A stretch of 64,000 nt of DNA from Marinobacter sp. HL-58 (lineage in GTDB: Bacteria > Pseudomonadota > Gammaproteobacteria > Pseudomonadales > Oleiphilaceae), in assembly GCF_001314605.1 (NCBI RefSeq), contig NZ_LIHP01000011.1:124001-188000 (forward strand), given 5' to 3'. A program made the translations under genes and the position numbers. Positions 1 to 9,792 of the stretch are shown here, one piece after another (the stretch's first letter is position 1; each line of letters starts with the position of its first letter). The notes under the pieces are model-generated. The model did no database searches, was not told where the DNA came from, and saw only the letters and a list, made by a program, of their open reading frames with translations.

Positions 1-2085
1 GTTGACCACCGCCTGATACGGCTGATGGAACACTCGGCAAACCTGGGCCTGTGGGAACTGGACATCAACAGCAATGAAATGACCTGGACCGATGGCATGT
101 ATCGTCTGCTGGAGTTGCGACCCGGCAGCGACATCACGCCGGAGCAGGCTCTGTTCTATTGCCAGGCCAGCCAGGGCCGTATCCGCGCACTTATCCGGCG
201 CTGCATCCGCAACGGCCAGCCCTTCTCGATGACCCTGGAGCTGCTGACCGCCAGGCAAAAGGTGCGTCAGGTGATGCTGACCGGTCGCGCCCTGAAAACC
301 GGGGAACGGATTCAACGCCTGGGAGGCACCCTGATTGACCAGACCCGGGAGCAGCATCAGCTTCTTGCCCGCAGGCGAGCCGAGCAGCTAATGGGGGCCA
401 CCATCAACGCCACCGCCGATCTGGTAGTGGCGGTGGATCGTTCACTGAACCTGCTGCACTTCAACCAGGCCTTCAGCCACCAGTTCGAGCGGTCCTTCGG
501 CCAGAAGCCGGAACCCGGCAACAACCTGGACGCCCTGCTGCAGGATTACCCCAACGAACGGCGGCTGATTGGACGGCTATGGGCCCGGGCCTTCGAGCGG
601 GACAGCTTCGTGGTGGAAATGCCCATGGCCCAGCAGCACCAGGAACTTCCCCTGTACGAGATTCATTACCAGCGCCTGACCGACGATTCGGGTGAAGTGA
701 TTGGAGCGGTTCACGTTGCCCGTGATATCTCCGATCGGCTGCAGAACTCCTCGAGCAGTGAATACCGGATCCGGCATGACCCGGTAACGGGGCTGATGAA
801 TCGCAAGGCCTTCCTGGCCCGCCTGCAGCGCAGCCTGGAACAGAGAGCCGGGCGCGATGGCGGCGACAGCCTGCTGTATCTTGACCTGGACGGTTTTGAT
901 CACTTCAACGAGGTTGCTGGCAGTGGCACCTGCGACCGCTACCTGCGGGAGCTGGCTGGCAATCTCGGAGTCAGGGTCCGGCAACGGGATGCGCTGGCAA
1001 GACTGGCGGGGGATACCTTCGCGCTGCTGATTGAAAACTGCCCCGAGGCCCGGGCCCGCAAGATTGCCGACGGTATTCTGGAGCTCATCGGCGGATTTGT
1101 TTTCGATTGGCAGGGTAAACAGCTGCAGACAACGGCCAGTGGTGGCCTGTTGTTCCTCGAAAACGAGATGCCAATGGACCCGGAGCAACTGCTCACACAG
1201 GCGGCGGACCTGTGCCACACGGCGAAAACCTCCGGCCGGAACCGCATTCATGCCGCCCGGGCCATGTCACTGTCGATAGACGAAGGCACAACCCAGGGGG
1301 TGCTGGAACAACTCCAACGGGCACTCGACAGTGGTCATGTCAGGCTTGAATACCAGTCGCTGCGGCCGGTTGCCAGCGCCACCTGGGGCGACCATATCGA
1401 GATTCTTACCCGTATACCCGGCGAAACCCCGGACAGCCCGCCCCTCACTCCCGACGCATTCCTGCCGGTTGCTGAACGGTTTGATCTGGCCAAACGCCTT
1501 GATCGCCAGGTGATCCTTCAGACCCTGGCCTGGCTGGAGCAACATCCGCTACTGGAACCGAGGCTCAAGTACTGTGGCTTCAACCTGTCCCTGGCCAGCG
1601 TGCTGGATGACACCTTTGCCGACTTCATGGAGTCCGTGCTGAACGGCTCGTCCTTTGCCCCGGGATGTTTCTGCCTGGAAATCCGCGAAGCCCACGCCAC
1701 CCAGTACCCGGATGATGTAGCCGTACTCTGCGACACCCTGCATCGCATTGGCTGCCGGGTGGCACTGGACGGGGCCGGGGCCTCGGTGGAAAGCTACGGC
1801 CTGGCGGCGAAGCTGCCCGTCGACATCATCAAACTGGACCACAAGATCATGCAACACCTGAGCGACGATCCGGTGCAGCAGGTGATGGTGGAGGCACTGC
1901 ACAAGATTGCATCCGCGTCGGGAAAAGTCACGGTGGCGACCTTCATCGAGAACGACGACACCTTGCGCAAGGTGCGCACACTGGGCATTCATTATGGTCA
2001 GGGCTTCCGCCTTTACCGGCCCCGCCCCCTGGAGGAGCTGAAACCGGCAGAGGTCACCCTGACCACAGGGAAAATCGGCGGCTAG
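1..2085 (+). CDS. PAS-PAS-GGDEF-EAL protein with degenerate catalytic motifs (5' partial)
   Basis: Probably a cyclic-di-GMP-related signalling protein whose output domains look inactive. The frame is open to the left edge, so the true start lies outside the window; the first in-window ATG is at 25. Counting from that ATG, a PAS-like fold covers about residues 1-115 and a second PAS about 125-235, followed by a GGDEF domain (about 250-415) and an EAL domain (about 430-680). The GGDEF signature reads AGDTF, the EAL signature reads EIL, and the DDFG-type metal motif reads DGAGAS. Family knowledge says such changes abolish cyclase and phosphodiesterase activity, so a binding or scaffold role is inferred. 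Its TAG stop overlaps the argH stop on the other strand. No signal peptide can be judged because the N-terminus is missing. Confidence 0.85.
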   Translation, partial: VDHRLIRLMEHSANLGLWELDINSNEMTWTDGMYRLLELRPGSDITPEQALFYCQASQGRIRALIRRCIRNGQPFSMTLELLTARQKVRQVMLTGRALKTGERIQRLGGTLIDQTREQHQLLARRRAEQLMGATINATADLVVAVDRSLNLLHFNQAFSHQFERSFGQKPEPGNNLDALLQDYPNERRLIGRLWARAFERDSFVVEMPMAQQHQELPLYEIHYQRLTDDSGEVIGAVHVARDISDRLQNSSSSEYRIRHDPVTGLMNRKAFLARLQRSLEQRAGRDGGDSLLYLDLDGFDHFNEVAGSGTCDRYLRELAGNLGVRVRQRDALARLAGDTFALLIENCPEARARKIADGILELIGGFVFDWQGKQLQTTASGGLLFLENEMPMDPEQLLTQAADLCHTAKTSGRNRIHAARAMSLSIDEGTTQGVLEQLQRALDSGHVRLEYQSLRPVASATWGDHIEILTRIPGETPDSPPLTPDAFLPVAERFDLAKRLDRQVILQTLAWLEQHPLLEPRLKYCGFNLSLASVLDDTFADFMESVLNGSSFAPGCFCLEIREAHATQYPDDVAVLCDTLHRIGCRVALDGAGASVESYGLAAKLPVDIIKLDHKIMQHLSDDPVQQVMVEALHKIASASGKVTVATFIENDDTLRKVRTLGIHYGQGFRLYRPRPLEELKPAEVTLTTGKIGG

Positions 2086-3473
2086 AGTGCTTTCCGGGCA
2101 CGGGCCACGGCAGCACGGACCTGTCCGGGTGCCGTGCCCCCGAGGTGATTCCGTGCCTGAACCGAGCCTTCCAGGGTCAGCACATCGAATACGTCCTCGC
2201 CGATCACGTCCGAGAAGCGAGCCAGTTCTTCCGTGGTCATTTCTGACAGGTCCCGTCCTTCGGCCACACCAAAGGCCACGGCCTTGCCCACAATCTCGTG
2301 GGCATCACGAAAGGCGACGCCCTTCTTGACCAGGTAGTCCGCCAGATCCGTCGCGGTGGAGAAGCCCCGCTTGGCGGCCACCCGCATGTTGTCGGCCCGG
2401 GCCTCAATGGCGGGGATCATGTCGGCATAGGCCTTGAGGCAACCCTTGACGGTGTCCACCGTGTCGAACAGCGGCTCCTTGTCTTCCTGGTTGTCCTTGT
2501 TGTAGGCCAGCGGCTGGCTTTTCATCAGTGTCAGCAGACTGATCAGATGACCGTTCACCCGGCCGGTCTTGCCACGCACAAGCTCCGGCACATCCGGATT
2601 TTTCTTCTGGGGCATGATGGACGAACCGGTGCAGAAGCGATCCGGCAGGTCGATAAAATCAAACTGGGCGGAGGTCCAGAGCACCAGTTCCTCACTGAAC
2701 CGGGACAGGTGAGTCATCAACAGGGCAGCAAAGCTGCAGAACTCGATGGCAAAGTCCCGGTCGCTGACCGAATCCAGCGAGTTCTCACTGGGACGGTCGA
2801 AGCCCAGCAGTTTCGCAGTGATGCTGCGATCAATCGGGTAGGTGGTACCGGCCAGTGCTGCGGCACCCAGGGGCATTACGTTCACCCGCTTGCGACAGTC
2901 CTGCAGCCTTTCGGCATCCCGTACCAGCATTTCGTACCAGGCCAGAAGATGATGGCCGAAGGTAACCGGCTGGGCAGTCTGCAGGTGGGTAAACCCGGGC
3001 ATGATGGTCTCGGCCTCGCGCTCGGCCAGATCCAGCAGCCCCGTTTGCAGGCGCTTGAGCTCTTCGGCGATCACATCGATTTCGTCACGCAGATACAGGC
3101 GGATATCCGTGGCCACCTGGTCGTTGCGGCTGCGGCCGGTGTGAAGCTTCTTGCCGGTGACGCCGATCCGGTCCGTCAGCCGTGCCTCGATGTTCATGTG
3201 CACATCTTCCAGGCTCACCGACCACTCGAAGGTACCGGCTTCAATGTCGGCCTTGACCGCATTCAGGCCCTCAATGATGGTGTCTCGCTCTTCGGTGGTC
3301 AGCACGCCCACTTCCGCCAGCATGGTGGCATGGGCAATGGACCCGATTATATCGTGGTGATAAAGACGCTGATCAAAGCCAACGGAAGCGGTGAAACGCT
3401 CCACAAAGGCATCGGTGGGTTCGGTAAAACGACCGCCCCAGGGTTTCTCGGCGCTCTTGTTCTGATCCGTCAT
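2082..3473 (-). CDS. argH: Argininosuccinate lyase
   Basis: Cleaves argininosuccinate to arginine and fumarate, the last step of arginine biosynthesis, in the cytoplasm. The 463-residue protein has the usual family length. It begins with the typical KPWGGRF segment and carries the fumarase/aspartase superfamily signature [11 protein letters not shown], which forms part of the active-site loop with the catalytic serine. The gene is convergent with the GGDEF/EAL gene and their stop codons overlap. It is divergent from algZ, across a gap of about 150 bp that should hold both promoters. The argH-algZ-algR order matches my recollection of Pseudomonas. Identification is secure. Confidence 0.97.
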   Translation of the reverse strand: MTDQNKSAEKPWGGRFTEPTDAFVERFTASVGFDQRLYHHDIIGSIAHATMLAEVGVLTTEERDTIIEGLNAVKADIEAGTFEWSVSLEDVHMNIEARLTDRIGVTGKKLHTGRSRNDQVATDIRLYLRDEIDVIAEELKRLQTGLLDLAEREAETIMPGFTHLQTAQPVTFGHHLLAWYEMLVRDAERLQDCRKRVNVMPLGAAALAGTTYPIDRSITAKLLGFDRPSENSLDSVSDRDFAIEFCSFAALLMTHLSRFSEELVLWTSAQFDFIDLPDRFCTGSSIMPQKKNPDVPELVRGKTGRVNGHLISLLTLMKSQPLAYNKDNQEDKEPLFDTVDTVKGCLKAYADMIPAIEARADNMRVAAKRGFSTATDLADYLVKKGVAFRDAHEIVGKAVAFGVAEGRDLSEMTTEELARFSDVIGEDVFDVLTLEGSVQARNHLGGTAPGQVRAAVARARKAL

Positions 3474-3621
3474 GGTCTATCTTTCCTGCTGACAGCCCGG
3501 CATCATTCTGCGGGAATGGGTAAATTGAACGTGGCGGGATTATAGCATTCTGCAGCTGTCCGTTGCCCTTCTCTGATTCAGGAAAACAGGATCCAGCAAC
3601 AGCGGCCCAGGAACAGATTCA

Positions 3622-4716
3622 ATGCCAGCAAGACAGAACAGGGAACAGCCGGTACCGGTACCCGTAGCGAACACCGCCGATTTTTACGTACCGGACCTGT
3701 GCCGGGTAAGGGCCGTGTTCATGCTGGTGGTGACCAGTGAACTGCTGGTACTGGTGATGTCCATTGTCCAGGCGGAGAACCACTGGATTGACTGGAACTA
3801 CTTCGGGCTGCTGTCGCTTTTCGTACAATGGACCGTCCTGACCAGTGCAGCGCTGATCTGCCTGTTGCGACGATGGCTCTCGGGCCTGACCACCCTCCGT
3901 GCCACCGCCGTAATGGTCACCATCGTATTGCTGGATGTGCTGGCCTTCAGCCTGTTCGCTGACAGCGTGCTGCACCCACGTCCCGGAGTAGGGGCCTGGC
4001 AGGCGGTGGCCAAGAAACTGTTACTGGCCCTGCTGATTACCCTGATGGTGCTGCGCTACTTCTACCTGCAATTCCAGTGGCAGCAACAGCGGGAATCGGA
4101 GATGCAGGCCAGGCTGACGGCACTGCAGGCCAGGATTCATCCCCACTTCCTGTTCAACAGCATGAACACCATCGCCAGTCTGATTGCGGTGAATCCCGAG
4201 CGGGCCGAAGACGCGGTACTGGATCTTTCCGAACTGTTCCGGGCCAGCCTCCGAACCGGGGACCGCCTGATCCCGCTGGCTGCCGAGCTGGATCTGTGCC
4301 GGCGTTACCTGGCTATCGAGAAGCTGCGTCTCGAGGACCGCCTGACACTGGACTGGCACATTGAGGACGGCCTGGACCAGCAGGCCATACCGCCCCTGAC
4401 CCTGCAGCCGCTGGTGGAGAATGCCATCTATCACGGTATACAGCCCCGCCCGACCGGTGGCACGGTGAAGATCGAAGGCTACAGAAAAGGACCATACGTC
4501 TATCTTCTGGTGCAGAACCCGCGACCGGCTCCCGACCACGGCAGCCATAACGGCAACCGCATCGCGCTGGCCAATATACAGTCACGCCTTCACGCCCTGT
4601 TCGGAGAACCTGCCGTGCTGAAACACAGCCATCAGAATGATATATATACCGTCACCCTTCGTCTGCCCTGGCAGAAAGCCAGTGGCAATGGTAAACCCGC
4701 AACAGGGAGCAAATAG
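3622..4716 (+). CDS. algZ: LytS-type sensor histidine kinase AlgZ/FimS
   Basis: Inner-membrane sensor kinase expected to phosphorylate, or otherwise control, the AlgR regulator encoded 6 nt downstream. Four hydrophobic segments lie at about residues 31-50, 61-83, 92-113 and 127-150. They are followed by a His_kinase domain with HPHFLFN, whose second histidine is residue 175, and an ATPase N-box, PLVENAIYHG. Lack of a periplasmic sensor domain is typical of AlgZ/FimS. In Pseudomonas the pair controls type IV pili, alginate and virulence; here only the family and the gene pairing are seen, so the regulon is inference. Start is the ATG at 3622. Confidence 0.9.
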   Translation: MPARQNREQPVPVPVANTADFYVPDLCRVRAVFMLVVTSELLVLVMSIVQAENHWIDWNYFGLLSLFVQWTVLTSAALICLLRRWLSGLTTLRATAVMVTIVLLDVLAFSLFADSVLHPRPGVGAWQAVAKKLLLALLITLMVLRYFYLQFQWQQQRESEMQARLTALQARIHPHFLFNSMNTIASLIAVNPERAEDAVLDLSELFRASLRTGDRLIPLAAELDLCRRYLAIEKLRLEDRLTLDWHIEDGLDQQAIPPLTLQPLVENAIYHGIQPRPTGGTVKIEGYRKGPYVYLLVQNPRPAPDHGSHNGNRIALANIQSRLHALFGEPAVLKHSHQNDIYTVTLRLPWQKASGNGKPATGSK

Positions 4717-4722
4717 GCAAGC

Positions 4723-5478
4723 ATGGCCGATGCAAACAGCCGCAGCGTACTGATCGCCGACGACGAACCCCTGGCCCGGGAGCGCATCCGCAGGCTGGTA
4801 GAAGCCCTGCCAGGCTATGAAATCTGCGGTGAGGCCGGCGACGGCGAGGAGGTGCTGGGAGAGATTGCCCGGCAGGCGCCTGACATCCTGCTGCTGGACA
4901 TTCGCATGCCCGGCATGGATGGCATGGAAGCCGCCGAGCGAATTGCCGCCCTGGAAGCGCCACCGGCCATCATTTTCTGCACTGCCTACGACCACTACGC
5001 CATACAGGCGTTCGACGTCCATGCAGTGGCCTATCTGCTCAAGCCGGTGCGCCGCGAAGCCCTTGCCGAAGCACTGAAACGCGCGGGCCGGGTCAATCGG
5101 GTGCAGATGCAGGCACTGGCGGAAAAAGATCCGGGTACGGATGGACAACTGGCCATCCGTACCCATCGCGGCACCGAGCTGATTGATCTGCAGAGCATCC
5201 TGTACTGCGAGGCCGACCAGAAATACGTCACCATCCACCATCTTCGCGGCGAGACAGTGACCGATTTCACCCTGAAGGAACTGGAGAACAACTATCCCCG
5301 GCACCTGCTCAGGATCCACCGTCATACCCTGGTTGGCGTGCGGTTCATCCAGGCCCTGCTGAAAACCAGTGATGGCCACAACGTCATCGATCTTACCGAC
5401 CATCATGGTCGCCTGCCGGTAAGCCGGAGACACACCGCCTCGGTGAGGCAGTGGCTGAAGGAACACCGCCCGGGGTAG
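4723..5478 (+). CDS. algR: LytTR-family response regulator AlgR
   Basis: Cytoplasmic DNA-binding response regulator, 251 residues. The receiver domain spans about residues 8-125, with acidic DDE near residue 13 and the phospho-acceptor Asp59 in [12 protein letters not shown]. The LytTR DNA-binding domain spans about 145-248 ([19 protein letters not shown] and [12 protein letters not shown]). It follows algZ by 6 nt and is probably co-transcribed; a GGGAG element ahead of the start lies within the end of algZ. It precedes hemC, as recalled for Pseudomonas. Targets cannot be read from this window. Confidence 0.92.
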   Translation: MADANSRSVLIADDEPLARERIRRLVEALPGYEICGEAGDGEEVLGEIARQAPDILLLDIRMPGMDGMEAAERIAALEAPPAIIFCTAYDHYAIQAFDVHAVAYLLKPVRREALAEALKRAGRVNRVQMQALAEKDPGTDGQLAIRTHRGTELIDLQSILYCEADQKYVTIHHLRGETVTDFTLKELENNYPRHLLRIHRHTLVGVRFIQALLKTSDGHNVIDLTDHHGRLPVSRRHTASVRQWLKEHRPG

Positions 5479-5575
5479 CCCCGCAGACCACATTGCGGAG
5501 GGACAATTGGCTCCACAATTGCCTTCACAAAGGTTACCCTTGGCATACCATTTTCCAGATCCGGCTACGAGTACC

Positions 5576-6517
5576 ATGTCAAAACGAACCCTTCGCATTG
5601 CAACCCGCAGCAGCGCACTGGCGCTATGGCAGGCAGAATTCATCAAGTCCGAGCTGGAACGGCTCCACGACAACGTGGACGTCGAGCTGGTCAAGATCAA
5701 GACCCAGGGCGACAAGATTCTGGACGTGCCACTGGCCAAGATTGGCGGCAAGGGCCTGTTCGTCAAGGAACTGGAAGAAGCCATGCTGGCTGGCAGTGCG
5801 GACCTCGCCGTGCACTCCATGAAAGACGTGCCCATGGAGTTTCCGGAAGGCCTCGGGCTTGTAGCCATCTGCGAGCGGGAGGACCCCACCGATGCCTTCG
5901 TCAGCAATGACTTCGAGAATGTGGACGCCCTTCCCCAGGGTGCCGTGGTGGGAACCGCCAGCCTGCGCCGTGAAGCCCAGTTGCGGGCCTATCGCCCGGA
6001 CCTGCAAATCCGCACCCTGCGGGGCAACGTCAACACCCGCCTGGCGAAACTGGACGCCGGCGATTACGACGCCATCGTGCTGGCCAGCTCCGGCCTTAAA
6101 CGCCTGGGCTTCCACGACCGCATCCGCTACTGCCTGCCGGACAGCGTTTCCCTGCCCGCCGTCGGACAGGGCGCGCTTGGCATCGAGTGCCGGCTGGACG
6201 ACGCCGAGCTGATCGCCATGCTGGAACCGCTGGACCACCGTGACAGTTCCGACCGGGTCAGGGCAGAACGAGCACTGAACCGTCGTCTGCAAGGTGGCTG
6301 CCAGGTGCCCATTGCGGCTTACGCTCTGCTGGAAGACGATGACACACTGTGGCTTCGGGGCCTGGTGGGCGCCGTGGACGGCACCCAGGTATTCCGGGTG
6401 GAAGGCCGGGCCCATCGCAGTGAAGGCGAACGCCTGGGGCGCGAGCTTGCAGAAGACCTGCTCGCCCTGGGTGCGGACAAGGTGCTGGCTGAAATCTATG
6501 GCCACACCCCGACCTGA
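5576..6517 (+). CDS. hemC: Hydroxymethylbilane synthase (porphobilinogen deaminase)
   Basis: Polymerises four porphobilinogens into hydroxymethylbilane in heme biosynthesis. The ATG at 5576 gives 313 residues beginning [11 protein letters not shown], the usual family start. The dipyrromethane cofactor cysteine is Cys242 in [17 protein letters not shown] at 5507, in frame and seven bases after a GGAGGG element, would add 23 residues with no family resemblance; the ATG is preferred on homology, but it lacks a clear ribosome binding site. The gene is the first of hemC-hemD-hemX-hemY and overlaps hemD by 20 bp. Confidence 0.96.
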   Translation: MSKRTLRIATRSSALALWQAEFIKSELERLHDNVDVELVKIKTQGDKILDVPLAKIGGKGLFVKELEEAMLAGSADLAVHSMKDVPMEFPEGLGLVAICEREDPTDAFVSNDFENVDALPQGAVVGTASLRREAQLRAYRPDLQIRTLRGNVNTRLAKLDAGDYDAIVLASSGLKRLGFHDRIRYCLPDSVSLPAVGQGALGIECRLDDAELIAMLEPLDHRDSSDRVRAERALNRRLQGGCQVPIAAYALLEDDDTLWLRGLVGAVDGTQVFRVEGRAHRSEGERLGRELAEDLLALGADKVLAEIYGHTPT

Positions 6518-7310
6518 TTCGTTGCCGCTTGAGGACCGGCGGATCCTGATCTGCCGGCCACAACCGGAGGCCGACCGGCTGGCCGGGAGTTTCCGCAATG
6601 CCGGTGCCGTTGTACAGGTACTGCCCCTTATCGCACGGGAGCCTCTGCCTGAGGACCCTGCCACCCGCACGATTATCCTCAACCTGGATGAATATTCCCA
6701 CGTGATTGCCGTCAGCCCCTATGCCGCCAGCCTGCTGCTGGAGTGGCTGGATACCTGGTGGCCACAGGTGCCGTCGGGCGTCCACTGGTACGGTGTCGGA
6801 GCGGGAACCGCTGCCGTCCTGGCCGGTTATGGCCTGAACACACGGCAGCCGGAATCCGGCCATAGCAGTGAGGATTTGCTACAGTTGCCTGAACTGTCCA
6901 CCCTGAACCATGAGAAAGTCCTGGTCGTGCGGGGACAGGAAGGCAGGGAACTGATCCCGCAAACCCTGGAACAACGGGGCGCAAGGGTCACAGTGCTGCC
7001 ACTTTATCGCCGTTACTGTCCCGACTATGATGAAACCACACTGAAAGCGATGCTGAACGACTTTTCGCCCGAGGTCATCGTCACACTGTCGGGAGAAACA
7101 TTGAACAATCTCATCGCACTAAGTGAAAATACCGGCCATAATCTTGAAGAGACTTTGCTGGTCGTCCCGGTCGAGAGGATTGCCCAACAAGCACGTCTGG
7201 CCGGCCTGCGGCGAACGTGTATACCAGGAAGCCTTGCCGATAGCACAATTGTGGCTGCAGTTGCCGAACAACTTGCCAGCCCGGACGGTGGCTCCGGAAA
7301 CACCAAGTAA
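6498..7310 (+). CDS. hemD: Uroporphyrinogen-III synthase
   Basis: Cyclises hydroxymethylbilane to uroporphyrinogen III with inversion of ring D. The start ATG at 6498 lies inside the hemC end, in another frame, and gives 270 residues ([19 protein letters not shown]). The protein shows the weakly conserved two-lobed HemD pattern: an N-terminal lobe with [12 protein letters not shown] and a C-terminal lobe with [13 protein letters not shown] and [13 protein letters not shown]. HemD diverges fast, so the call rests on these segments together with its place between hemC and hemX. The overlap implies translational coupling to hemC. Confidence 0.93.
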   Translation: MATPRPDSLPLEDRRILICRPQPEADRLAGSFRNAGAVVQVLPLIAREPLPEDPATRTIILNLDEYSHVIAVSPYAASLLLEWLDTWWPQVPSGVHWYGVGAGTAAVLAGYGLNTRQPESGHSSEDLLQLPELSTLNHEKVLVVRGQEGRELIPQTLEQRGARVTVLPLYRRYCPDYDETTLKAMLNDFSPEVIVTLSGETLNNLIALSENTGHNLEETLLVVPVERIAQQARLAGLRRTCIPGSLADSTIVAAVAEQLASPDGGSGNTK

Positions 7311-7312
7311 GG

Positions 7313-8443
7313 ATGCCCGTGACAGAATCAAAAGCACAACTGCCCGCCCCGATTGAAAAGCAACAAAAAACACGGCAACGGCTGTGGCCACTGTGGATCA
7401 TCACGCTGCTGGCACTTGCCCTGGCAATAGCCCTGGCGCTCTGGAGCTGGCAGCAGTGGAATAACTACCAGTCCCTGCAGCAGTCCATCTCCAGCCTGGA
7501 AGAGGATACCGACCAGCTCGACCGGATGTATGGCCAGACCGGCAACGAGCAGAGTCAGCGCCTGCAGGCCCTGGAAGACAAACTGTCTGAACAGCGTGAT
7601 CTCATTGCCACCCAGCAGCGCCAGATCGACCACAATGCCCGGGAACTGCTGGAAGCCGGTAACCGTACCCGCACCGACTGGCTGCTGGCGGAAGCCGAGT
7701 ACCTGCTGCGGGTCGCCAATCAGCGCCTGATGATTGAAAAGGATATCCGGGGTGCCCTGGCGGCACTGGAGTCCGGCGACGAGGTACTGGCGGAGTCCGA
7801 CGATATCGGCGTTTATCCGGTACGTCAGCAACTGGCAAAGGAAATCCTCGCGCTCAAGGGTATCGCAGACGTTGACCGCACCGGCCTCTACCTGAAGCTG
7901 GAAGCGGCTATCGACAGCGTACACCAGCTCACAGACAGCGCTCTTACCAATGACCGCGCTCCCGGTTTCGTCCCGGATGAAAACGACAGTAGCGCTGAAA
8001 ACCCGGATTCCCTCCAGGGTCTGGTGGCTGAAGGCTGGGATAAAGCGAAGCACACGCTGTCGCAGGTCGTGGTGGTCCGCAGGCTTGATGAGCCGGTCAA
8101 GCCGCTGCTGTCGCCGGAGCAAAGCGCCTATGCCCGCCTCAATCTTCAGCTGATGCTGGAAGAGGCCGAACTGGCGGTACTCCGTGGCCATCAGGAACTC
8201 TATTCCCGCTCCCTTGCCAAGGCAAGCAACGCCATCAACAACTGGTACGACAGCACCAACAGCCGCATTATCGCCCTGTCCCAGAGCCTGGATGAACTCT
8301 CTGAAAAGAACGTGGACCCGGAACTGCCCGACATCAGCCGCTCCCTGGAACTGCTCAAAGCGCGGCTGGCGGGCCGGCTGGACAATGGCGATGAAGACAA
8401 CCCGGAGAACAGCGGCGACGCTGAACAGGGAGATGACTCATGA
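7313..8443 (+). CDS. hemX: HemX family membrane protein
   Basis: Inner-membrane protein of the HemX family (often labelled uroporphyrinogen-III C-methyltransferase, although this family lacks the SAM-methyltransferase fold). It has 376 residues with a short basic N-terminus, one membrane helix at about residues 25-45, and a long predominantly helical, coiled-coil-prone periplasmic or cytoplasmic part (LEDKLSEQRDLIATQQRQ). The C-terminus is acidic. It begins 2 nt after the hemD stop, preceded by AAGGATG, and overlaps hemY by ATGA. The function is not established; operon membership suggests a role around heme synthesis at the membrane. Confidence 0.9.
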   Translation: MPVTESKAQLPAPIEKQQKTRQRLWPLWIITLLALALAIALALWSWQQWNNYQSLQQSISSLEEDTDQLDRMYGQTGNEQSQRLQALEDKLSEQRDLIATQQRQIDHNARELLEAGNRTRTDWLLAEAEYLLRVANQRLMIEKDIRGALAALESGDEVLAESDDIGVYPVRQQLAKEILALKGIADVDRTGLYLKLEAAIDSVHQLTDSALTNDRAPGFVPDENDSSAENPDSLQGLVAEGWDKAKHTLSQVVVVRRLDEPVKPLLSPEQSAYARLNLQLMLEEAELAVLRGHQELYSRSLAKASNAINNWYDSTNSRIIALSQSLDELSEKNVDPELPDISRSLELLKARLAGRLDNGDEDNPENSGDAEQGDDS

Positions 8444-9678
8444 TCCGCATCCTGCTGGTCATCCTGATTGCCCTGCTGCTGGGCACCGGGCTGTCACTGG
8501 GGCTGCAGTACGACCTGGGTTATATCCGTATCAGCCTTGGCAACTATCTGATCGAAACCAATTTCTGGGTGGGGCTGGCGTTACTGGTGCTGCTGGTGAT
8601 AGTCACCGTGCTGGCCATCAATCTGTTCCGTCGCCTGCGCCACGGCACCGGCATGGTTGCAGGCTGGCTGGCACGCAGCAACGAACGCCGTGCCCGGCGG
8701 CGTACCACCCAGGGGCTTCTGGCACTGGCCGAGGGCAACTGGCCCCGCGCGCGCAAATTGCTGACTTCCTCGGCGGAACACGCCGACACCCCATTGATCA
8801 ACTATCTGGCCGCCGCCCAGGCATCGTTCGAATCCGGTGACCACGACGCTGTCGATGAATTGCTGCGCAAGGCTTTTGAAAGTACGCCCGGCTCTGACAT
8901 GGCCGTGGGCATTACCCAGGCTCAGCTGCAGCTGGCTGGCAATCGCCTTGAACAGGCCCTGGCAACACTGCTGCGACTGCGCAAGCAGGCCCCCCATCAT
9001 CCATTCGTGCTCAAGCTGCTGAAGAACACCTACGTGCGCCTGGAAGACTGGCGCGAGCTCGCCCGCCTGCTGCCGGAGATCCGCAAACGCAACCTGATGG
9101 AAAGCGAAGAACTGGGAAATCTGGAGCGGCTGGTGTGGCACAACCTGCTACAACGTGCCGCCGAGGAATGCCGCCGCCATTCCGGTGAGCCTTCCGCCTC
9201 CCTGGAGCCACTGACAAAGCTCTGGGATGAACTGCCGGGGTTCCTCCGCCGCGACGAACACACCATTCGCGAATATGCCCGACTGCTTGCTGATCTGGGC
9301 GATGAAGCCCAGGCGGAAACCCTCCTCCGGAAAGTGCTGCGTAACCACTGGGGTGACGACCTGATCAACCTCTACGGCCGGGTAAAAGGCCTGAAACCGG
9401 ATGAACAGCTGTTGATTGCCGAGCAATGGCTGAAGGACCGACCCAATAACGCCGAACTGCTGCTGGCACTGGGCCGCCTGAGCCTGCGCAACGAACTCTG
9501 GGGCAAGGCCCGGGAGTACTTCGAAACCAGCCTGAAACTACGCCGCAGCCGCGAGACCATGGCCGAGCTTAGCCGCCTGAATGCCCATATGGGCGAGGGT
9601 GAGCATAGTGTGAAGTTGCTGATGCAGGGGCTGGTCAAAGACAGTGGCCTGCCGGATTTGCCGATGCCGAAGGCCTGA
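8440..9678 (+). CDS. hemY: HemY-type TPR membrane protein
   Basis: Proteobacterial HemY homologue (not the Bacillus protoporphyrinogen oxidase of the same name). It is 412 residues long, with two N-terminal membrane helices at about residues 2-20 and 40-63, then TPR-like helical repeats through the C-terminal half (for example ALGRLSLRNELWGKAREYF). It starts in an ATGA overlap with hemX, with GGGAG upstream. It closes the hem operon; a REP-like hairpin pair follows within 20 bp and may end or protect the transcript. The biochemical role is unproven in the family. Confidence 0.91.
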   Translation: MIRILLVILIALLLGTGLSLGLQYDLGYIRISLGNYLIETNFWVGLALLVLLVIVTVLAINLFRRLRHGTGMVAGWLARSNERRARRRTTQGLLALAEGNWPRARKLLTSSAEHADTPLINYLAAAQASFESGDHDAVDELLRKAFESTPGSDMAVGITQAQLQLAGNRLEQALATLLRLRKQAPHHPFVLKLLKNTYVRLEDWRELARLLPEIRKRNLMESEELGNLERLVWHNLLQRAAEECRRHSGEPSASLEPLTKLWDELPGFLRRDEHTIREYARLLADLGDEAQAETLLRKVLRNHWGDDLINLYGRVKGLKPDEQLLIAEQWLKDRPNNAELLLALGRLSLRNELWGKAREYFETSLKLRRSRETMAELSRLNAHMGEGEHSVKLLMQGLVKDSGLPDLPMPKA

Positions 9679-9694
9679 TTGGGTAGGATTTGGC

Positions 9695-9785
9695 TGTCGG
9701 ATTACGGCTTTGCCTAATCCGACCTACATTGGCTGGAGTTACGGGGAACACCCGTAGGTCGGATTAGCGCAGCGTAATCCGACAT
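9695..9785. repeat. Pair of inverted REP-like elements
   Basis: Two copies of a palindromic unit lie in opposite orientation between the convergent hemY and reductase genes. Unit one (9695-9728) reads TGTCGGATTACGG..CCTAATCCGACCTAC. Unit two (9754-9785) is its inverse, GTAGGTCGGATTAGCGC..GTAATCCGACA. Each unit folds on itself (GTCGGATTA with TAATCCGAC), and the two can pair with each other across a 25-bp spacer. Such REP doublets sit at 3' ends of genes and may stabilise or terminate transcripts. No REP-associated transposase is visible here. Confidence 0.85.
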
Positions 9786-9792
9786 TGCAGAA

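Noticed and set aside
2298..3545. A 415-codon rightward open frame opposite argH
   Set aside because: It is the complement of a highly conserved enzyme gene in GC-rich DNA and resembles no protein; such shadows occur opposite ubiD, rho and rep as well.
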